64,000 nucleotides of DNA from Trichomonas vaginalis G3 (taxonomy: Eukaryota > Parabasalia > Trichomonadida > Trichomonadidae): NCBI RefSeq assembly GCF_026262505.1, contig NC_067205.1, forward strand, positions 16,554,001 to 16,618,000, written 5' to 3'. Both the position numbers and the translations under genes were made by a program. Positions 9,799-19,779 of this stretch are shown piece by piece. Every line of letters starts with the position of its first letter. Positions within the stretch are counted from its first letter, which is position 1. The notes under the pieces are model-generated. The model was not told the DNA's origin, made no database searches, and saw only the letters and a program-made list of their open reading frames with translations.

Positions 9799-9963
9799 AT
9801 GAATACCCCACAAGCTCAAAATTTACCACGAATCATAACAAGGGAGGAAATGATAAAAATGATGCAAGAACATGTTAAAAATAACAAACCACTAAAATTG
9901 AGAAAATGTGGTTATGCAGTAATGATGGAAAGAGAGATGTTGTCAAAGAGGAATAAAAATTAA
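9799..9963 (+). CDS. Small basic protein with IITREEMIKMM motif
   Basis: A 54-residue protein with leader TTTTTATTTTTATCATAAATG. It carries IITREEMIKMM, related to the motifs of the small genes at 5,279 and 5,494, and a basic C-terminus. Its stop overlaps by a few bases the stop of the convergent gene at 9,960. Function unknown. Confidence 0.5.
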   Translation: MNTPQAQNLPRIITREEMIKMMQEHVKNNKPLKLRKCGYAVMMEREMLSKRNKN

Positions 9964-10223
9964 ATTTGGATTGAGTTTAAAAATTCATCTTTATTAAATT
10001 CATCTCTTCCAATCAATTTATTTATTCTATTAAATTCTTTTATTTTTGCTTCACTCAGTTTAATGATTGAACGATAAGTTTCTAATTTTTCGATTATTTC
10101 TTTATCGTTTTCAACCCCACCACATTGCGACTTCTTTTTGTAATAGCATATTTTTGATTTAATTCTGTTTAGTTTCTTTTTATATTCATTGTCTGGACTC
10201 TTGACTGCTTTGTTGTCACTCAT
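9960..10223 (-). CDS. Small charged coiled-coil protein upstream of nothing known
   Basis: 87 residues, about one third Lys/Glu, predicted helical throughout (KKKLNRIKSKICYYKKKSQC, then EIIEKLETYRSIIKLSEAKI). It lies 21 bp downstream of the integrase on the same strand and may be co-expressed with it. No family recognised. Confidence 0.5.
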   Translation of the reverse strand: MSDNKAVKSPDNEYKKKLNRIKSKICYYKKKSQCGGVENDKEIIEKLETYRSIIKLSEAKIKEFNRINKLIGRDEFNKDEFLNSIQI

Positions 10224-10244
10224 TTCTTACGAAATAAAAAAAAA

Positions 10245-11765
10245 TTAAATATTATTTAAATATAATGGAGTAATAAAATAAATCGGAATTTCTATTAATT
10301 TATTGTTAACTTCAACTAATGCATTGCCGTTAATATATCTAACAAATTCAGCTATTGTGTCAAATCTTCGTCTTCTTTTTGTCATTGATTTATCAGTTTT
10401 TCCATAATCGAGATGAATCAAAACTTTATCCCCTTGTTTAAAATTCATGAGCCCCGAATTAATTTGTTCACGTTTAACATCATTTAACCTTTCCATTTGC
10501 TTTCTAATATATTCCCATTCTTTTGAAATATCATTTTTCATTTCCACCGGTTTCATGTTTATAGTTCTATGCCATGTATTATTGTAATAATATACTAACT
10601 GCTGTATGATGGAGTCATGATTTCCATCCCAGTATATCTGACCGTTAACCCCTAACGCATCTCTAAGAGTTCTCATTACCGCATCAACTATTTTATTATG
10701 AAACGTATATGGAGAGGATGAAAAGTAAAAATTAATTTGTGGGAAATAATGAGCCATAGCTGCCTGAAATCCTTTATCACCATCACCCCTTATATTATCT
10801 ACTCTTTCATGATCTAGTAAGTATTGTATAGCTCTTCTTGTTTCCTGTTCTGTTTTCCCTTTCACCGGAATGCAATATAAATATCTAGTGTTAATGTTAA
10901 TGGCAAATAAATAAGTAACGTTTCCTTTTGAATATTCCAGATGATCAATTTCGTATGAATATGGATATAGTGCAAATGAAGGGCGACTAAATTTTTCCTT
11001 TAATGGTTGAATTTTTGGGTCGATTGGTTTATTTAATATCTTGAAATCCTTTTTAAAATCTTTTTGCTTCTTAAATGTTTGAAATGGATATAATAAAGTG
11101 AATGATGAAGGATTAACTGAAGGAGGAGGTACTACTGTCGTTGGAGGTTTTGGTGTTGTAAGTGGTTTAATTTTATCTGCTTTGATTTTGGATTTCATTC
11201 CTCCTTTCATTAATTCTGGATGTATTCTATTCATTTGTTTTAAATATGTTGTATATAAAGGTTTGATATACTTTCCCGCTTCGAGTTTATGTTGAAGGAT
11301 GAATTCCAAAAGTTGATCTTCATTTAAAAGTCGGGCTGAATATGGTTTAACTAATGAATCATAAATTAAAGCTTGTGCATCATTTATGGTCTGAAGGACC
11401 TGGGCGTTTTGTACCTTTGGTTTTTGTTCCTTTGGCTTTTGCGGCTCGGGATTATATAATTTATATAATTCATCAATATCTTCTTCTGTTAATACTTTAT
11501 TTTTGAAATCTTTCAACTGTTTAAGTTGTGATTTAGTTTTTCCCTTTGTATATTCATTATTTTTAATTTTGTCTTTAATTTTAGAAATTATTTTATCATG
11601 ATATTTCAAAATTTCATTTTTATAATACGAATAATAATAATCCATATCATCACCCGTTATATTTTTATTATGTTTTTGGAGATATGCTTTTAAATCATAA
11701 TAATCAAGAAAATTTTGATTAAATACTAAATCATCAATTAAAATTTTTAAATCTGTGTTATCCAT
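10245..11765 (-). CDS. rve (retroviral-type) integrase of Maverick family A
   Basis: 506 residues. The N-terminal ~230 are Lys-rich and helical with a Pro-rich linker (TPKPPTTVVPPPS). The integrase core covers about 265-400: strand with EIDHLEYS (first Asp near 274), IRGDGDKGF (second Asp near 327) and the helix after YTFHNKIVDAVMRTLRD. Residues about 430-500 form a small basic beta-rich domain (FKQGDKVLIHLDYGK) like the C-terminal domain of Maverick integrases. It would cut and join element ends and create the 5-6 bp target duplications. It sits about 1.6 kb from the right end of A1, a usual position. It looks whole. Confidence 0.85.
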   Translation of the reverse strand: MDNTDLKILIDDLVFNQNFLDYYDLKAYLQKHNKNITGDDMDYYYSYYKNEILKYHDKIISKIKDKIKNNEYTKGKTKSQLKQLKDFKNKVLTEEDIDELYKLYNPEPQKPKEQKPKVQNAQVLQTINDAQALIYDSLVKPYSARLLNEDQLLEFILQHKLEAGKYIKPLYTTYLKQMNRIHPELMKGGMKSKIKADKIKPLTTPKPPTTVVPPPSVNPSSFTLLYPFQTFKKQKDFKKDFKILNKPIDPKIQPLKEKFSRPSFALYPYSYEIDHLEYSKGNVTYLFAININTRYLYCIPVKGKTEQETRRAIQYLLDHERVDNIRGDGDKGFQAAMAHYFPQINFYFSSSPYTFHNKIVDAVMRTLRDALGVNGQIYWDGNHDSIIQQLVYYYNNTWHRTINMKPVEMKNDISKEWEYIRKQMERLNDVKREQINSGLMNFKQGDKVLIHLDYGKTDKSMTKRRRRFDTIAEFVRYINGNALVEVNNKLIEIPIYFITPLYLNNI

Positions 11766-11866
11766 TTATATAAAAATAAAATAAATGTTTTAAGGGTGCC
11801 CACCTCTTTGAATCATAGTACAAAACCATTATTAACGGTTCCTTTTGTCTCTTCTGTGGCATTTCA

Positions 11867-12396
11867 TTAAATAAATGGCATACAACATCCATTTTCACAA
11901 CATACAGCCTTAGTGTGTGCTCCTGTTAATGCAGTCTTACCAATTGTTAAGCGAGTCATTGACCCGTTTTTAAGTTGTAAATTAATATTCTGACCATCAA
12001 ATATCACTTTATCATTTATTATATCCAAATAATTTTTAGGTGTTAATTGTTTATTTTGTCGTAAACTAACACCTTTCATTTTTTGTGCAATCTTTTTAAA
12101 ATCACCCCCATCAATTGAACCGTTGAATGAAGTATAACACTTAGGGCATAAAGCAACCATGTTATCACCTTGTTTCTCAATTGCTAAACCCAATAACTTC
12201 TTCTCATGTGCTTTTTCTTCAGCTTTATTCTTTAATTTAGGTTTAAATTTCTCATCAAAACAGAAGAAATCAAAAGGTGCGAATTTGTAAATGTTTTTAT
12301 CATAAAATTGTTTATCGGTAACAATTGCTTGAAATGCTTGAGTGTTAGGAAGACTTGGATCGCCAGCGATTGCCCAATAAGATGAATCAGTATCAC
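11867..12396 (-). pseudogene. Family B DNA polymerase, C-terminal remnant
   Basis: The minus strand reads EGDTDSSYWAIAGD, the polymerase motif C with its two metal-binding aspartates, then the thumb region (KKLLGLAIEKQ, MKGVSLRQNKQL, TPKNYLDIIND, LTGAHTKAVCCENGCC) of protein-primed-type PolB. Only this C-terminal part is seen in A1; it abuts the 131-aa gene of the terminal repeat. It shows that family A once had PolB as well as a PrimPol helicase. Fossil, broken. Confidence 0.75.
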
Positions 12397-12406
12397 CTTC
12401 AATGAA

Positions 12407-12802
12407 ATGAAAACGATTTTAAAACTAAATGAAACAGAGGAGGAAGAAATAAATGAAAGTGAAAATGTTCAACAAAAAATAAACGTTGTTAAACCAATTA
12501 CTGAAACAAAAATTTTTTCATCTGTTGAAGAATTTAATGACTATTATGCTAATAATAAAAAATTATTTGAAGAATTGACAACATGTAAATTGAATAAAAT
12601 GTTTAAAGTTGAGGACAGAGTCCAAGACCCAGAGGGTCATGGATTCAAAATTTCAAAAATAAAAGGAGTGGTTAGTTTGAAATCTATTCCTCAATCAAGA
12701 ATCACCTCATTAATGAAAATAGATGATTTAACAAAAAGAATAGAAATTATTGAAGAAAGAATGAATCAAATAATTGATTTCATAAATTCAAATAATCATT
12801 AG
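12407..12802 (+). CDS. 131-aa terminal-repeat protein with C-terminal coiled coil
   Basis: 131 residues: acidic start (NETEEEEINESENVQQK), a middle with IFSSVEEFNDYYANNKKLFE and VQDPEGHGFKISKIKGVVSL, and a C-terminal coiled coil (LTKRIEIIEERMNQIIDF). The gene lies inside the terminal inverted repeat, so each full element would carry one at each end. In A2 the left copy is split by element B (29,947-30,171 and 54,909-55,057). No known domain; a terminal or virion DNA-binding role is possible from its place only. Confidence 0.6.
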   Translation: MKTILKLNETEEEEINESENVQQKINVVKPITETKIFSSVEEFNDYYANNKKLFEELTTCKLNKMFKVEDRVQDPEGHGFKISKIKGVVSLKSIPQSRITSLMKIDDLTKRIEIIEERMNQIIDFINSNNH

Positions 12803-13341
12803 TTTCTTAAAGTTCAATGTTGATTCTGAGACATAAATTTTTTTATTTTTTATTTCATTATGGTAGTGAATCTTTTACTCGTTTATGAGGTCTTTGATTA
12901 TGACTCCATTGATTCCATTCAGGATTTAAACAATGTTTAATTAATCGCGGAATATCTGACATCATCTATATATAGCTTCTTTTATAAAAGATAAAAAAAT
13001 AAATTATTTTAAAATTAATGTTAATTTTTTAATGATTTATAAATAAATGCATCGTCTATATATAGATGTAACAAAAAAATGATACAAAACCTTCCACATA
13101 TACTTCGTACACAACACTTCCACATATACTTTTATGATTTATATTTTAATGCATCGTCTATATATAGATGTAACAAAAAAAGTCACTAAACCCGTACTCA
13201 TATACTACTTGATTTATTCAAAAACGTAAGAATAAAAACCGTAAGAATCATACATTTTTTACTTCATATGTTAAAAAAAATGATACAAAATCGTTCAATA
13301 TTGTATGAATTCTTACGTTTACAAAAAAAGTCACACAACCC
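12803..13341. repeat. Outer part of the right terminal inverted repeat of A1
   Basis: Reverse complement of 29,239-29,480 and 27,767-27,964 in A2. It holds a short remnant of the gene seen at 29,278-29,715, the TATATATAG motif, and sub-terminal repeats with CATCGTCTATATATAGATG (13,050 and 13,151) and AAAAAAAGTCAC (13,172 and 13,324). The host sequence 13,342-13,477 that follows has no gene. Confidence 0.75.
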
Positions 13342-13477
13342 ATCAACATATACTACTTATCCCCTTTATTTCAATTCATATGAAAAAAGTTAGTTAATTT
13401 AGCTCCAATAATATACAGTAATTCCATATTTGATTTTTATACAATAGTTATGAAAATAATTGCCGTTTAGAAATAAA

Positions 13478-14698
13478 ATGGTGAGTTTTGAAACAGCATG
13501 TAGTTTCGTTTTTAAGCGCATTTTTTATGAAATGCTACAAATTGGTGGCAACGAAAATTTATTTAGAAGTGCATCTTGCGACGAACAAGGAGAAACACTT
13601 GAAAATATGCAAAAATTGTTATTAAATTTCATAGGAAAAGTATTTTGCGGACCAAAATGGAAGCAATGGATTAGAACTGCTGATTGCTCCACAATTATTT
13701 CATTATTACACCATCTTGGATTTGATCCTGATAACGAAAATTTTGATGTTGAGAAATCTTCACGCGACTGTCTTATTGCCATCGGATTTTTGATTTGGAA
13801 AACAGATCTATTTGGCAAACTCTATGCTCCTCTTTTACCACCAAAAGATTCCTATACTCCTCCATATGGAACTATTACTGATGAGATTTCAATTCCTGAA
13901 GCTGAACAAAAAGAAATGCCAGATCAAATTGATGACCTTATTAAAAAATTAAATAGACAAATCAGTAGAATCACACGTAAATTACAAATTTTGTCCGATA
14001 TTGAATATGATTGCGACTTTTACAGATCATTAGTAATGGAATTAGATAAAGAATCCACTGTTTATGAGCTGAGCTTAAAATCCAATCCAGAGCTTCTTGA
14101 AAAGCATCTTAATTCATTGAAGACAGCTAACCAATACTCAGAGGAAGTCGAAAAAATTGCAATAAATGAAGCTACATTTTATAAATTTCTTTCGAAAGTA
14201 ATTTCAACTAAAGCAGCAGAACTGGCAAAAGAAAATCCTGATATCATGCAAATGGACTTCTTCCCAGATATGACTACATCTCCAGCTAGACGTGTCAATA
14301 GCCAAGCCAAATCTATCGAAGAAAAATTCAAAAATATTGATAATATTATGGGATTGCTTGATAAGAAGTACTCAAACACACTAATATCCTTACAAGAAAA
14401 TGACAAGAAAGAGATTACTATTGATGTTGATGAACTCTCAAGGAAATTACAAAATTTAGAGAAAATGAAAAGAACAAAGAAACTAGAAAAGAGGTCAAAC
14501 ATCATCCCTGACTTCAATTTTACATCATTCTCCGAACAGAAGCTTCATGACATTGTTAGACAATACGATTCTGATTGCGCTAAACTAGAGTTCAATAGTA
14601 TAGCTGATATTAATTCAAAGATTGAATCCACATGCCAAAAATTTGACTTGAAATATGTTGGATTGCATTTGCAAGATGAAAATCTATCGTTTTTATAA
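13478..14698 (+). CDS. TEDC1-like protein (tentative), host gene
   Basis: 406 residues from the ATG at 13,478. Residues 1-110 are helical: FKRIFYEMLQ, NENLFRSASCDEQGETLENM, and LLHHLGFDPDN with SSRDCLIAIGFLIW. This order resembles the N-terminal part of TEDC1 (C14orf80), where an LFR-type helix is followed by a long-chain helix ending in LLLAL-W. Residues 150-340 are coiled coil. TEDC1 works with delta- and epsilon-tubulin in centriole stability. The family match is by eye and weak; it could be another coiled-coil cytoskeletal protein. The next gene is TMEM107-like, also ciliary, which supports but does not prove the call. Confidence 0.4.
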   Translation: MVSFETACSFVFKRIFYEMLQIGGNENLFRSASCDEQGETLENMQKLLLNFIGKVFCGPKWKQWIRTADCSTIISLLHHLGFDPDNENFDVEKSSRDCLIAIGFLIWKTDLFGKLYAPLLPPKDSYTPPYGTITDEISIPEAEQKEMPDQIDDLIKKLNRQISRITRKLQILSDIEYDCDFYRSLVMELDKESTVYELSLKSNPELLEKHLNSLKTANQYSEEVEKIAINEATFYKFLSKVISTKAAELAKENPDIMQMDFFPDMTTSPARRVNSQAKSIEEKFKNIDNIMGLLDKKYSNTLISLQENDKKEITIDVDELSRKLQNLEKMKRTKKLEKRSNIIPDFNFTSFSEQKLHDIVRQYDSDCAKLEFNSIADINSKIESTCQKFDLKYVGLHLQDENLSFL

Positions 14699-14974
14699 TT
14701 ATTCTCATGTTTATATTTGTTTGTTAATAAAATACTTATATATTATTCATGAAGAACCTTATTCCTTTCATTCACCACAAAGTTATAAAATAGATCTTTA
14801 TTTTAAAAATAATTTCAAATAAAACTTGAATCTTGATAAAAACTGCTTCAAGGATTGATAGGCGTTCATTGGGAACCTCTGAAGATACCGTAGTTTTGAT
14901 ATCATTGTTGCGAGATAGTGAGCAAAAGAATGATTTTTATTTTTGACATTTTCGTTAGAAATAAAAAAATATAA

Positions 14975-15388
14975 ATGGGAAAAGAACAACCCCACCTTAG
15001 ATTTTATATAACTCGATGCACTTTGTTAGCAGTACACGCTCTTGTTTGGTCGTTTTTATGGCAATCAATTCCAGAATTTAGACAAACGTCTCAAAAAGAT
15101 GATGATTACGTTGATAACCATTTAAGAGATGTTATTATTGTTGGTGGTGTATTTCTTGGACTTACTGCTGTTATGACATTCAGTGGTTTAACTCTTCATT
15201 CAATTAGCTTCCACTTTTTATTTATTTTCCTCCATGCTTTGGGTACATTCTTAACCATTATATCAATTCTTAATTATTGGGATGTGCTAATGCTTTGGAT
15301 ACCATGTAGTATTTGCTGCATTTTCCCATTTGTAGTTGAATTAATTTATGCAATACTTACATGCGCCGGACTTAATCAACACTTTTAA
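14975..15388 (+). CDS. TMEM107-like transition-zone membrane protein, host gene
   Basis: 137 residues, the usual TMEM107 length (about 140), with four predicted membrane helices at about 10-28, 52-70, 77-97 and 105-128. A short polar stretch (YVDNHLRD) precedes helix 2 as in TMEM107, and helix 4 ends in a motif like PFVVELIYAI, matching the P-x-x-x-E-x pattern of that family, followed by a GL-x-x-x-F end. TMEM107 sits in the ciliary transition zone and controls membrane protein entry to the cilium. The ATG is in ATATAAATG. It lies 276 bp after the TEDC1-like gene on the same strand. Confidence 0.65.
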   Translation: MGKEQPHLRFYITRCTLLAVHALVWSFLWQSIPEFRQTSQKDDDYVDNHLRDVIIVGGVFLGLTAVMTFSGLTLHSISFHFLFIFLHALGTFLTIISILNYWDVLMLWIPCSICCIFPFVVELIYAILTCAGLNQHF

Positions 15389-16787
15389 AAGTCTCTTAGA
15401 ATTACCTCTGCAAAGTTATCTTATGCATAGTTCTTTATTTTGTTTAATGATTAATAAATATTACTATTATTATACATATAATCTTTCAACACATGAATGT
15501 TTTATTCAAACATTGATTTCACCAATATATGACAAACAGAAATTTCAAAATTTAAAATTCGATCTTCGTTTATTAAGTTTCAGATCTTATTTAAAGAGGA
15601 AAATAACTATCAACTCTATAATAAACGGGTGAAACTCTACTTTGCGCTGATCTATTTCATTTCCATGACAGAAATTGAAATTGATTTTCAAAATTTCTTA
15701 TTATGGATGAGAAATAGAGAAGAATATATACCAGATTCATCAGTACAAACCAAAATTATAAATATAAATCATATTAATTTTGACATATCTACATAGGAAA
15801 GCTTAATTTTGATTTGATATGATAATGGAACAGCTGAACACATTAAATTTAATATATCTTCTCAATCTATGTTGTATGCTATCACATCCTTCATTAACAA
15901 CAAGGAGGATCTATGTCTATCCAAGAATATTATGATGGCAGATTTTTGGATTTCAATTTTTTCAGAGGTAGGGCAACGATAGGTCAAAAAGGCTTCTCTG
16001 ATAGATTTCCTTGCCTTTTGGATATGCTATAATATATAGCCTAGTATGATAGGATAGGATGTCAAAAGTTAGAACATAACTTAGGATCTTGAGAAAAATG
16101 AAAAACAAAAATTACATAAAAAAAGAAAAATTTTATCTAATTTGTTTTTTTGGACCGAATAAGTAATTTTATTGAATTTCAATACGACACATAGATTTTA
16201 TTATTAGTAATAAATATAATGGTTTACTATTAACAAGGAACCTAAACTAATGAAAATTTGATTTCAAATATTGTATATGATTATCATAGATTACCAAAAT
16301 ATATTGCTATTTATGAGGATATAATATTGATTATTAGTAAATCGTCTAAATTTAATAAATATACCATGAATATTGAATGAATTTCTTGATTCATAGGGGT
16401 AAAACGCGCTTTTATATGATTTAGACAGAGAATTTATGAGATGTAAATAACACAATAAAGGTTTATATTGAATATTTTCTAAAAATAAATCGAAATTATA
16501 AAAAACAATACATTTATTCATTGAAACTACTTGGACAAATATGAAACAAGCATTCAGGCAATACTTTTGAGACTTCAACGCATCTGATAATTTTTATATA
16601 ACTTCACCTCTTATGCTTAGAGTGGAGGTATTGAGATCGTATAAGTATAGATGAGCTCACATTCAGATATGATGTGTGAACTTCTGTTTTCACTGCAATT
16701 TTGAATCAGAATAAACTCAAAACAAGAATAAAATGATATACTCACTCTCTAAATGTGTTCGAGATTTAAAGTTGTATGAATAAAACG

Positions 16788-16836
16788 ATTCATCTTTCGA
16801 AGCCTCCCATTTAATGAGAGACTTCGAAAGATGAAT
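16788..16836. repeat. Perfect 15-bp stem hairpin
   Basis: ATTCATCTTTCGAAG (16,788-16,802) and its exact reverse complement (16,822-16,836) flank a 19-base loop. No gene adjoins it, so it is more likely the core of a small foldback element than a terminator. Confidence 0.6.
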
Positions 16837-19748
16837 GTATTCATGTAGATGAAATACTATATATGACCATGTGTGATACTAAAGATATCAAAATGTTCAT
16901 TTTTAAGTGCAATAGAAGGGTTATCTCTCGTAAAATCTCAATTTAAGGAAGATTTAGAAAGAACTCCTTTCCTAAGTAGATAGTGTGTGGTTTCTGTCTT
17001 TTGGTTGATCAGGAACTATGAAATTAAGTCGGACAGAAAGAAGTTCTTTCCAAAACAGACTCCAAATGAGTTGTTCGAAAAGAACTTCCTTCTGTATATG
17101 GATAATTGTAGTTACCGCACTGAAGTATGTGATTGTGATGATGGAGTTCTCGATAAATCTAAAATCGGATTAAGATTAATTGAAAACTCAAGTAATTCTT
17201 TGAAATCTTGTGTTGTCTGGCACTATAATAACCAAAGAATGAGAATATTATGTTGAATGATGAGTACGTGTGCTCGGCATTTGCCGAGCGAATTGAGTTT
17301 AACGTACTATGAAAAGTGACAAATTTGGGCTTTTTTTCCTAGGGTTATGATCTCTTCCTTTCTGCTCAATACGACAGAAATGAAAGAATGAATTTGTACT
17401 CCCTAATTGATTACTACAATTGTATCTATCTTTAACATAGAATTAGCTGCATTGTGATTTATACTCCAGAATTATTCAATTTAAGATCAACCTCGTAAAT
17501 TTTAATCATATTGCACCAATACTCCTACGTTGAGATAAGAACATGATTATACATACCAAAGCCCCATATTAAAAATCAAAATTTAGCACCTCCATTATGC
17601 AACCACATTATTCGTCGCAAATAAGTATATTTACGCATATTATGATGCATATTCACACAACTCGTATACATGAAAAGTTATTAAAATCAGACAAAATTAT
17701 TGCAATAAGGAAAAAAAAACAACTTTATTATATATGTTAGTAATGAATTACAAATATTTCTACAAAGAATGCTCAATACTTCATATAATCTTCGAATATT
17801 TCTTATTACAAGTTAATACATTTTGACTCGAACATGATAAACAAAAGCCGACACGCTGATTACTACATTTATGAAAATATAGTACGTTTCCATTCATCTG
17901 TTTACTTGTTTTTGTTGGAATAAAATCATTTTTTTTTTCTTTCATGAAATAAGAATTTTGCTGCGAAAGCAATATCTCTAACAATAATTAATACATTACG
18001 TCAACTCTGGAATGAGTATTTATCAAATATGATATCAAAATCAAAAATTAGTTGTTTTTTATGAGTAAAAACGATGTAAATTGATTATTTGACTAATTAT
18101 CAAAAACTTTGATTTTCCAAATTTTTTTCGAAATTAATTTTTTCATGTGAAAATTCAAATTGTTTAATTTCATTTTTGAAATTTTGAATTTTTTTTGGAA
18201 TTTTGAGTTGATCAATTCAGCAGAATTGATAATGCTATTGCTTTAGGGCATACCACAAGGTGATGAATAAAAGGTGAACATTAACAAATTATTTTAAATC
18301 ACAAATATCATCCTCATCAACTTTAATTCTAAAAAGAACTGTACTGAATTATGAAAATGCATGATTTACATTATTAAAATCTTTGAATGAAAATAGTACA
18401 AGATAAGTTTTTATTCATTTTTAATTAGATTTAAACGAAAAACTACTCCATATTAAAATTTAAGTCGAGAAATCGTATTTTGTTCTTATTTGTTAGCATT
18501 TTGTAGACATTCTAATCTTGAATTAATTTGTTACATGATATTATTAACAAATTTAACTGAAAAAATATGTTAATATGGAATAAACCATGATTATATAAGC
18601 TATCAATGCTATATATACATATGTAAAAGATTCATATTAACTCAATTAACAAAAATGATAGATTTTCATAAAGGTTCAATCTAGGTTCGTCCGAAAATTT
18701 TGATTTTTATATAGAAGACATAGTTTCATATACATAATTAAATTTTCAAACAAATTTGATCATACCATTTATTAAGCAGGATAGTATATTAATTACTATC
18801 AGTATAAAAATATAAAAATGATTATATTTAATTATTGCATAATTTAGTCAAAGAGTTATAAGCCTCAAGTGATCGTTATCACCTTCAATGTACGTATACT
18901 TTATTGATTCATAGATATTTAATCTATGTTTGACATGTTGTTGTCGTCATTCGTTTTGTTCCCATTCTTCCTAAGTTAGAATTAGAGAATACACCATCCA
19001 CATCATCTAATTTGGTCCTCAGCGATAGATTGGTTCATTTTGGAGGAGTCCCATCAGACAGTTTTCGAGCACCAAATATCAAATTTTAATGTATACAAAT
19101 CTTTAGTGATTTATCTCTTTTATGATGAGTAAAAGGTTTCTGCTCATCAACATTTGATTTCCAACATATATGATTTCTAATTGCAATTATTTACTTTCTT
19201 TTTATAATCTAACTCTGTGACTCATACCATAAATTAATTATTGGAAAGTGTCAATATGTTTGGCACAACGCATGGCGGAAGATACCAAACCATGCAGGGA
19301 ATATGATACGTTTAAGATCTCCGAACTTTTTTTCCAAAAATTTTCTATCGTTGCCCTACCTCTATTTTTTCTAACTCTTATAAAAAAATTATTATACCAG
19401 GACATGAACCGAATGTAATTTTTTTGAATACTTCGCTGAGCTAGCAAAAGACGTTTCCTTCTCAAAAAATTTGAATCGAAATATTGAATTATCAAAAAGT
19501 AATTCAAGATATGTAAAATTCTGGCATTATTCATTAATTCGGAATGCGTTTTCATATGTTAATAACAGAATTGACATTTCGATTTATATTTGATGATTTT
19601 TCGACGTTATTGAATTGTGAAATTTCCTTTTTTTAGACGTTGGGTTGATTTCAACTTTATAAAACCCACACATATCATTTTAAATATGATTTATAACATT
19701 CTTTTCCTCTAATTATCTGATAAAATCATTCATTTTTGATAATGGATT

Positions 19749-19753
19749 TCACT
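19749..19753 (+). promoter_or_regulatory. Inr-like start signal of the PH-domain gene
   Basis: TCACT matches the trichomonad initiator TCA+1(C/T)(A/T), 27 bases before the ATG at 19,780, which is the usual short distance. The following run of TCATC repeats offers alternative start points. Confidence 0.45.
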
Positions 19754-19779
19754 GATCTCATCTCATCTCATCTGAAGAT

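Larger units (their letters stand above)
1..13341 (+). mobile_element. Maverick/Polinton-type element, family A, copy A1 (right-hand part)
   Basis: The segment carries a packaging ATPase part, structural-type genes, a fibre, KilA-N, PrimPol-SF3 helicase, integrase and a PolB remnant, the gene set of Polintons and Polinton-like viruses. It begins outside the window. Its right terminal repeat (about 12,400-13,341) is the reverse complement of the left end of copy A2 (27,767-30,171 without its insert), which fixes the end. The outermost shared motif is GTCACACAACCC near 13,330-13,341; similar sub-terminal repeats (13,040-13,360) leave the exact end uncertain by about 20 bp. It is very similar to A2 where both are visible, so it is young. 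It is broken, with several breaks, although helicase, integrase and KilA-N look whole. Confidence 0.85.
15389..19779. other. Long AT-rich intergenic region with decayed coding and short inverted repeats
   Basis: No gene can be supported. Short open stretches at 15,664-15,796 and 16,987-17,256 have partly protein-like composition but no family match and no start context; they may be decayed host or transposon genes. An AGAGGTAGGGCAACGATAG motif at 15,965-15,983 recurs inverted at about 19,346-19,364. The rest is low-complexity AT-rich DNA. Confidence 0.5.

Noticed and set aside
1-13341. Family A as an element that never had PolB
   Set aside because: The minus strand at 11,867-12,396 reads a PolB C-terminal part with GDTDSS, so the family had PolB at some time.
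19238-19555. 105-codon minus-strand frame
   Set aside because: No start signal, no recognised domain; at best a decayed transposon piece near the repeated AGGTAGGGCAACG motif.
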